Made by a program: the position numbers and the translations under genes. From positions 1 to 18,145 of the forward strand of contig CAYGWJ010000176.1 of the NCBI GenBank assembly GCA_964353405.1: a DNA stretch of 18,145 nucleotides, in the 5' to 3' direction. Every line of letters begins with the position of its first letter. The first letter of the stretch is position 1. Positions 13,508-18,145 of this stretch are shown here, piece after piece. The notes beneath the pieces are model-generated. The model had not been told where the DNA came from. It searched no databases and saw nothing but the letters and a program-made list of their open reading frames with translations. Source of the DNA: JBGLNJ01 sp964353405 (lineage in GTDB: Bacteria; Chloroflexota; Anaerolineae; Fen-1058).

Positions 13508-13584
13508 AACGTTCCATAGATTTTCGGGTACAATTCCCCGCAGTAATCACCCGGCTGTGTCGGTGCAGTCAAGTCAATGGTCAC
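13508..13584 (-). pseudogene. Possible remnant of an Ig-like domain gene
   Basis: On the minus strand, just upstream of the MITE-like element, the frame reads VTIDLTAPTQPGDYCGELYP. This resembles the end of an NBR1/FW-type Ig-like domain, where VDLTAPTTPGTY is typical. The following residues lose the pattern and the frame closes at TAG 13501-13503 within the element. It is a short piece, and chance resemblance is possible. Confidence 0.35.
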
Positions 13585-13588
13585 ATCT

Positions 13589-14539
13589 CTATTGCTGCTT
13601 GGGCCAGGTCTGCGTGTAGAAATCGAGATAGTCGCCAAGGTGCGCCTCCCACAACGCATTTTCATGTCCGCCAGGCCAAATCTTGTAGATGTGTGCCACC
13701 CCCGAGTTTTCGAGCGCCAGGTGCTGCTCATCCGCGCCAATCTTGCAATCGTCCCTAGCGCCTGCATCCAGAAAAACGCGCTGCGTCTTGAGGGTCGGTT
13801 CATCTGTCATCTTGAGCGGATCGAATTCCGGGTGCGCCCCGTTGAGATTGAGGCACGGGCTGTGTCCGCCGACGATGTTGAACAATTCCGGGTGACGGAA
13901 CCCAATCTCGAGTGACCATACCCCGCCCCGGCTGATCCCGCCGATGGCGCGCATCTCTGGGCGAGGGTCGGTTCGGAAAAGATGGTCAACCGTCGGCACC
14001 AACTCGTCCACAATTTGCGCTTCGTAGGAGCCTGGACCGCCACTCGTGTTCATAAAGAGTCCCGCATCGCCGCTCGGCAGCACAATAATGGCTGGCGCAA
14101 GCTTGCCAGCTTGTATCCCCTCGTCCATCACCTTAAACAAGCCCATACTCTCCCAGTGCGTATCGCCGACGCCGGCGCCATGGATAAGATAGATCGCCGG
14201 ATATCGTGTGGTGGTGACGTCATAGCACGGCGGCACGTAAACGATATAGGTTTGTTCGGTCTCACTGACATCGCTGAAATATGTCTTATCCGCCACTTGC
14301 CCTATGGTCTCCTGGCAACGCGCCGGCTCGACGCCCGGTGTGGCGACCGGCGTCTGACGGCCCGACGTCGCCCGGCTCGTGGGGGCAGACGTTGGTGTGG
14401 CTGTCGCGGGAACCGGCTCGGCCTTGGCAGGCGACAATAGCACACTCGACACCAGAGCTAACAGTGCGGCGCTCAAGGCGATCAGAAACAGACCTAATAT
14501 TGTCCGAAGTGCCGAGCGGCAATCAGGTGAAGAGGACAT
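13589..14539 (-). CDS. Exported esterase of the Esterase D / enterochelin esterase type
   Basis: A 316-residue alpha/beta hydrolase with an N-terminal membrane or signal segment (about 11-36) and a Thr/Pro-rich linker to about 75. YIVYVPPCYD (98-107) and YPAIYLIHGAG form the start of the fold. The nucleophile is Ser203 in GGISRGG, the acid is probably Asp263 or Asp264 (DAGARDDCKIG), and the base is His292 (GGHENALWEAHL). The length and motif order fit the putative-esterase family that includes Fes and mycolyl-transferase-like enzymes. The gene begins nine bases after the small membrane gene's stop and has only a weak ribosome site of its own, so it is probably translationally coupled. The substrate is unknown; carbohydrate acetyl or feruloyl esters are possible. 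Confidence 0.88.
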   Translation of the reverse strand: MSSSPDCRSALRTILGLFLIALSAALLALVSSVLLSPAKAEPVPATATPTSAPTSRATSGRQTPVATPGVEPARCQETIGQVADKTYFSDVSETEQTYIVYVPPCYDVTTTRYPAIYLIHGAGVGDTHWESMGLFKVMDEGIQAGKLAPAIIVLPSGDAGLFMNTSGGPGSYEAQIVDELVPTVDHLFRTDPRPEMRAIGGISRGGVWSLEIGFRHPELFNIVGGHSPCLNLNGAHPEFDPLKMTDEPTLKTQRVFLDAGARDDCKIGADEQHLALENSGVAHIYKIWPGGHENALWEAHLGDYLDFYTQTWPKQQ

Positions 14540-14548
14540 ACAAATCCA

Positions 14549-14878
14549 TCAAGTGGCTCTGTCAACCAGCCGTGTCAGTCCGATAAAAGTAACCATCCAC
14601 CCTGCCAGCAGAACGAGGGCGTTCAGCGCCAGCCATCCGACTCCAGACCACTCTGATGAAATTTGGCGCAGATTGTAACACTCGAAGAATAGCATATCCA
14701 CTGCATTGGCAGCTGGATGCGAGCAGATGTACAAGCCAAGGGTCACACCCAGGCTGCCATCCAGCACGGGTATGCCGGTCAGTGTGTGCAGGTAATGCAG
14801 CAAACCGGCGTAAGCGATCGCGATCAAGACCATCCCCCACAACGTTCTGGTGTTGCGTCTGCGCTGATGCTGATCCAC
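14549..14878 (-). CDS. Small multispanning membrane protein, unknown function
   Basis: A 109-residue protein with about three hydrophobic segments: about 13-31 (TLWGMVLIAIAYAGLLHYL), a central segment about 40-65, and about 82-105 (ALNALVLLAGWMVTFIGL). It is basic at the N-terminus (QRRRNTR). The start is a GTG directly abutting the hydrolase stop (TGAGTG), a layout typical of translational coupling. The overlap-free packing between hydrolase and esterase argues that it is a real gene. I do not recognise a family. Confidence 0.65.
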   Translation of the reverse strand: MDQHQRRRNTRTLWGMVLIAIAYAGLLHYLHTLTGIPVLDGSLGVTLGLYICSHPAANAVDMLFFECYNLRQISSEWSGVGWLALNALVLLAGWMVTFIGLTRLVDRAT

Positions 14879-16024
14879 TCAACCTCTATCCACCTGGTCT
14901 TGAGGGAGATTGATCTGTTTCACATACTTGTCAAAGAACTGGATCGAGCGTTGCATCGCAAGCCCAAAGCTGTTGGCAATGTTGTGATCGTCGCCTGGAT
15001 AACTGAAAAACTCGGCCGTCTTGCCGGCCGCTCTGACCTGCTGGTTCAAGGTCTCGGAAAACTCAAAGGGCACTTCGCTGTCGCCTGTGCTGTGATGAAG
15101 CTGGATCGGGCCGGACAAATCGCCCAGGTACGAATTGGGTGAGATAGAAGCCCAGAACTGCGGGTTCTGCTCCGGCGTGCCGTATTGCAGAATCAAATCG
15201 TCGCGCCAACGTCGAGATCCGCCGGAAGATGGGTGGCGCCACTGGCTCAACAGATCGGGATACGACGCGACGACGCCGGCCCAAATCACACCGGCCTTGA
15301 TGTCTTTGCTCACGACCATCGCGCGCAATGTAGCCATACCCCCCATCGAGTGACCCCACATCCCGATGCGATTCGGGTCGGCGTCTTGATAGCGCTGCAT
15401 GGACGACACCGCATTTAGCACATCAATCGTGTAATCCGGAGACGCTTCTCCGCCCGTCGCCCGACCTTCTGAACTTGCATGTCCGCGATAGTCTGACTTG
15501 AAGACGATATAGCCATTGCGCGCCAGGGCCTCCACATACGCCACGTACCTCTCTGTCGTTCGATACTGGGCCGGGGGGATGAAACCGTGATTGAAAATGA
15601 TCACGGGCCAACCCGTCTTGGGTTTTGGCCCCATTGGGACAGTCAACAGAGCATAAATCTTTAGCCCCTCAGATTTGTAAGATGCGATGTATTGGCTGTA
15701 ATTGGCCCCCGGTGCGAGCGTTTGCTCGATGACAATGTCGCTGCCCGAATAATCTCTCTTGAGGATCGCTTCGATGGACAAGGGATTCAGCGGCACAGGC
15801 GTCGGCGTGCTTGTCGCAGTAGCGGCCGCCGTAGCGGCCGCGGCAGGCGTATGGGTCGGTGTGGGCAGCGCCAGGATGGGCACATCCATTGCCGTTGGTT
15901 CAGGTATGAACACACTTGCTGCCACCCGTGCTGGTTGCGGCTGACCGCCGCAAGCTGACAGCAAGGCCGCCAAAACCAGCATCACAATTACCCAACGTCC
16001 TGTTCTGACATTCTTTATCATCAC
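14879..16024 (-). CDS. Alpha/beta-hydrolase lipoprotein, prolyl-oligopeptidase-like
   Basis: A 381-residue lipoprotein with lipobox LSAC (Cys25) and an Ala/Thr/Pro linker to about 80. The hydrolase domain (about 105-365) has FNHGF (oxyanion region, 144-148), the nucleophile Ser226 in GHSMGG, the acid Asp315 in HHSTGDSEVP, and the base His347 in GDDHNI. The layout fits S9/dienelactone-hydrolase-like peptidases or acyl esterases acting outside the cell. Two ATGs are adjacent (16024 and 16021). GGGAG is better spaced for the second, so the start may be one codon later. It appears to lead a set with the small membrane protein and the esterase. A near-identical C-terminal fragment lies at 9907-9996. 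Confidence 0.9.
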   Translation of the reverse strand: MMIKNVRTGRWVIVMLVLAALLSACGGQPQPARVAASVFIPEPTAMDVPILALPTPTHTPAAAATAAATATSTPTPVPLNPLSIEAILKRDYSGSDIVIEQTLAPGANYSQYIASYKSEGLKIYALLTVPMGPKPKTGWPVIIFNHGFIPPAQYRTTERYVAYVEALARNGYIVFKSDYRGHASSEGRATGGEASPDYTIDVLNAVSSMQRYQDADPNRIGMWGHSMGGMATLRAMVVSKDIKAGVIWAGVVASYPDLLSQWRHPSSGGSRRWRDDLILQYGTPEQNPQFWASISPNSYLGDLSGPIQLHHSTGDSEVPFEFSETLNQQVRAAGKTAEFFSYPGDDHNIANSFGLAMQRSIQFFDKYVKQINLPQDQVDRG

Positions 16025-16089
16025 ACTCTCCCGATTGCTATCAACACATCCCGAGATCTTGTCCAGTTTACGCTTCGCCCAGCCTCCAG

Positions 16090-16188
16090 CTACCAGGCAC
16101 CGAAAGCTACCATCGCCAGGATGTTCGGCTGGACCTTGGCATCAGGCAGTGCAAAAGGATTCAGCGCGTTCGGGTCTGCCACAAGTGT
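16090..16188 (-). other. In-frame coding-like extension after the M23 gene stop
   Basis: Immediately after the TAG of the M23-propeller gene the same frame continues for 32 codons, including VADPNALNPFALP and NILAMVAFGAW, and closes at TAG 16090-16092. The composition looks coding, not random. It could be a small remnant of another gene, a lost C-terminus created by a nonsense mutation, or chance. Confidence 0.3.
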
Positions 16189-18066
16189 CTACTCTCGCCG
16201 GTCAATCGGTTGCACAGCCTTGAGCGCCGACCGGACATTGAGTGCAACCACGTTGCCTCCGCCGTAATTGACCAGGACGAGGTCTCCATCAACCGCCAGT
16301 ACCCAGGTATCCTCTTGCGCAAGATTGCGAGTGCCGCCGGTGAAAATCCGCGTGAGTGCTCCATCGTCCAGGCCGACCGAAAAAATGTCGGTGATGCTGG
16401 AGGTGGAAAGGTTGTTCTGCAACAAGAGGTATACGCGGCTGCCGGTCGCCGCCAGGCGCGGCCTGGCCTGGGCGACTGACTGCGATCGCATGGCTGGCAC
16501 ATACGAGCGCTGCCAGCGCAGTGTGCCATCGGCATCCAGCGCGATCAGGCGCGCATCGGCCGGGTCCACGTGCGCCAGGAGCAATCCGCCATCGGGCAGT
16601 GCAACGGCATCATCCAAATCCGTATAGGCCCTGGGCAGCGGATAGAGCAGAGGGACCGAACGCAGGTCGGGGCTGAGGCGGTAGAGGCCGGTGGGGTTGT
16701 AGACAAAGAGCTGATCGCCGCTGGCGACCAGTCGCCCTTCTATGCGTGCGGCCTGCACCGGGGGCTTGGCCTGATTGACCACCCAGACCGAAGCATCTGC
16801 GCCGGACGAGGTAAAGATCAAACGATCCTGCGCAACTGTCCAGTTGATTGGGTAATCCACCGCATCCTGTTTCCACAACAGCTCGCCGTTGGCCGAAATG
16901 CCAAACAATTGCCGTGACGTGTACAGCACCACGCCGCCGCCCGGCAGCGGTATCAGCGTCGGCAGACCGGCCGCGTCGAGTTGTATCTCCCACAGCAGCG
17001 CGGACGCGGGTTTGGGTGCGAGTGAGGTAAGGTGAGGCAGACCCAGGGCCTGGACGCGGCCCTGCAGGTCGCTTGTGTAGACGACGGCGCGTTCTGCGTC
17101 AATCGCAGCGGCACTCACCGTCTCCGAGATCGGCAGGCTCCAGCGCACACTGCCATTCGAGACGTTGATGCCGAACAATTGCTTATTGTCCATGGCGACG
17201 AACGTGTCGTGATTCAACAGCCCCACGCCTTTTCTGGAGCGAGCGGCAAAGGGCTGCAGCCACTGCACGCCAGGCAGCCCGGCGACCCGGTTGTTCCAGA
17301 TGTAGACGGACGGCGGCTGCCAACCGGCCAGGCTGGGGTCAACCGACCAGTAACCGGGTCCGGGCATATCGGGCATGTGCGAGCGAATCTCAAAGTGCAA
17401 GTGAGTAGGAAAAGGCGGCCGGCCGATCTGGCCGATTGGATCACCGCGCGTTACACAATCACCGGCGCGCAGACTGACGCTAGGTGGATCGAGATGTCCG
17501 TAGAACGAGAGGATAGTGCCGTTGTACCCAACGCCGCCATCCGAGAATATATGGCGCACGACGACGGTGCCACCATCGCCGCCCCACCCATACGGCTGCG
17601 CATACATCACCTGACCGTGCCCAATGCTAAATACCGGCGTGCCCGCGCTGGCAGACCGGACACCCCAGCCCCAATCTTCGCCAGCGTGGTTGCCTCGATA
17701 GCGCGCCCGGAACGTTCCAAAGTCGGTTCCTCCCCGCGCGCGTTCCGCGCCGGGAGGATCGAGCGGAAAGTCGAGCAAGTCCACCATGCCGCAGGGCGCG
17801 CCGCGTTGGGGCACGGGCACACTCAGGCGGGCTGTTCGCAGGTCACCTGAGACGGCGGCTGGCGGCGCTGTTGGCGTGGGCGTTGGAGTAGCAGTAGGCG
17901 AGGGAGTGAGAGTGGCCGTCGGCGTGGGAGACGACGATGGGGAGGGTGTCGCAGTCGGCGGAATCCGAGTTACTTCGGGCGTGGGCCGACCGCAGCTGGC
18001 AGTCAGGATCAGAACCGCTAACGCAGCAGCAAACAACCAGTGACCAAATGACATTTTACCAGGCAT
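16189..18066 (-). CDS. M23 metallopeptidase fused to a PQQ-type beta-propeller, lipoprotein
   Basis: A 625-residue exported protein. Lipobox LTASC gives Cys25, followed by a Ser/Thr/Pro linker to about 70. The LytM/M23 domain (about 85-240) has the zinc ligands His127 and Asp131 (NHAGEDWG) and His224 (HLHFEI), with His191 (YGHLD) and His222 as catalytic residues, so it looks active. Residues about 265-615 hold repeated blades of the PQQ/Trp-docking type (LFGINVSNGSVRWSLPIS, LFGISANGELLWKQD, LIALDADGTLRWQRS). M23 enzymes cut peptidoglycan cross-bridges or peptides. The propeller may position the enzyme or bind a partner. I chose the ATG at 18066 with GGTGAG upstream. An in-frame TTG at 18069 is less likely. 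Confidence 0.92.
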   Translation of the reverse strand: MPGKMSFGHWLFAAALAVLILTASCGRPTPEVTRIPPTATPSPSSSPTPTATLTPSPTATPTPTPTAPPAAVSGDLRTARLSVPVPQRGAPCGMVDLLDFPLDPPGAERARGGTDFGTFRARYRGNHAGEDWGWGVRSASAGTPVFSIGHGQVMYAQPYGWGGDGGTVVVRHIFSDGGVGYNGTILSFYGHLDPPSVSLRAGDCVTRGDPIGQIGRPPFPTHLHFEIRSHMPDMPGPGYWSVDPSLAGWQPPSVYIWNNRVAGLPGVQWLQPFAARSRKGVGLLNHDTFVAMDNKQLFGINVSNGSVRWSLPISETVSAAAIDAERAVVYTSDLQGRVQALGLPHLTSLAPKPASALLWEIQLDAAGLPTLIPLPGGGVVLYTSRQLFGISANGELLWKQDAVDYPINWTVAQDRLIFTSSGADASVWVVNQAKPPVQAARIEGRLVASGDQLFVYNPTGLYRLSPDLRSVPLLYPLPRAYTDLDDAVALPDGGLLLAHVDPADARLIALDADGTLRWQRSYVPAMRSQSVAQARPRLAATGSRVYLLLQNNLSTSSITDIFSVGLDDGALTRIFTGGTRNLAQEDTWVLAVDGDLVLVNYGGGNVVALNVRSALKAVQPIDRRE

Positions 18067-18145
18067 CAAGTCTCACCCATGCTACAACATTAAAACGGCA
18101 GGTTAATCCAATCCCGATTCGCACTGCCAGGCTATGGAACGTTCA

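Noticed and set aside
13501..13803. Minus-strand 100-codon ORF as a real gene
   Set aside because: Most of it lies inside the esterase gene in another frame. Only its last part, outside the esterase, looks like a remnant.

Overview
The window looks like a chromosomal fragment of a moderately GC-rich bacterium, most likely a member of the Chloroflexota (Anaerolineae or Caldilineae-like). This placement is inference. It rests on many lipoproteins with Cys lipoboxes followed by long Pro/Thr/Ala linkers, a FrcA-like single-domain sugar ABC ATPase, and numerous small palindromic intergenic elements. No rRNA, tRNA, CRISPR, phage or complete IS element is visible.

Left half (310-9906): a sugar uptake and catabolism locus. 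On the minus strand, in transcription order, lie an aldose-epimerase-like DUF4432 protein, a sugar-binding lipoprotein, an RbsC/FrcC-type permease, an FrcA-type ATPase, a ROK sugar kinase (fructokinase-like) and a class I mannose-6-phosphate isomerase. Together they suggest import of fructose, mannose or a similar hexose, phosphorylation, and entry into glycolysis at fructose-6-phosphate. A divergent plus-strand gene encodes the likely regulator. Two proteins here have unusual architecture. The binding protein carries two almost identical, complete sugar-binding domains in one chain (921-bp in-frame tandem duplication). The regulator joins a DeoR helix-turn-helix, a periplasmic-binding-protein-like domain whose first beta-alpha-beta unit appears displaced to its C-terminal side, and a DeoR sugar-phosphate-sensing domain. 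It could therefore read both the free imported sugar and a phosphorylated product. The shared upstream region holds a textbook sigma70 promoter for the regulator, a MITE-like inverted repeat and clustered TTTCG/CGAAA motifs.

Right half (9907-18066, all minus strand): envelope genes separated by decayed sequence. In transcription order: an M23 peptidase-beta-propeller lipoprotein, an alpha/beta-hydrolase lipoprotein, a small membrane protein and an esterase (the last three tightly packed), a parvulin foldase lipoprotein, a broken tetraheme cytochrome c gene, and a membrane-anchored protein that looks like a peptidase of clan MA without its HExxH motif and with a 16-residue tandem repeat. A 28-residue C-terminal remnant at 9907-9996 is a near copy of the end of the alpha/beta-hydrolase gene 5 kb away. 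At least four unrelated MITE/REP-like palindromic elements lie between genes.

Main limits: family assignments come from reading motifs, not from database searches. Substrate identity, pseudogene status and the repeat families all need genome-wide comparison.
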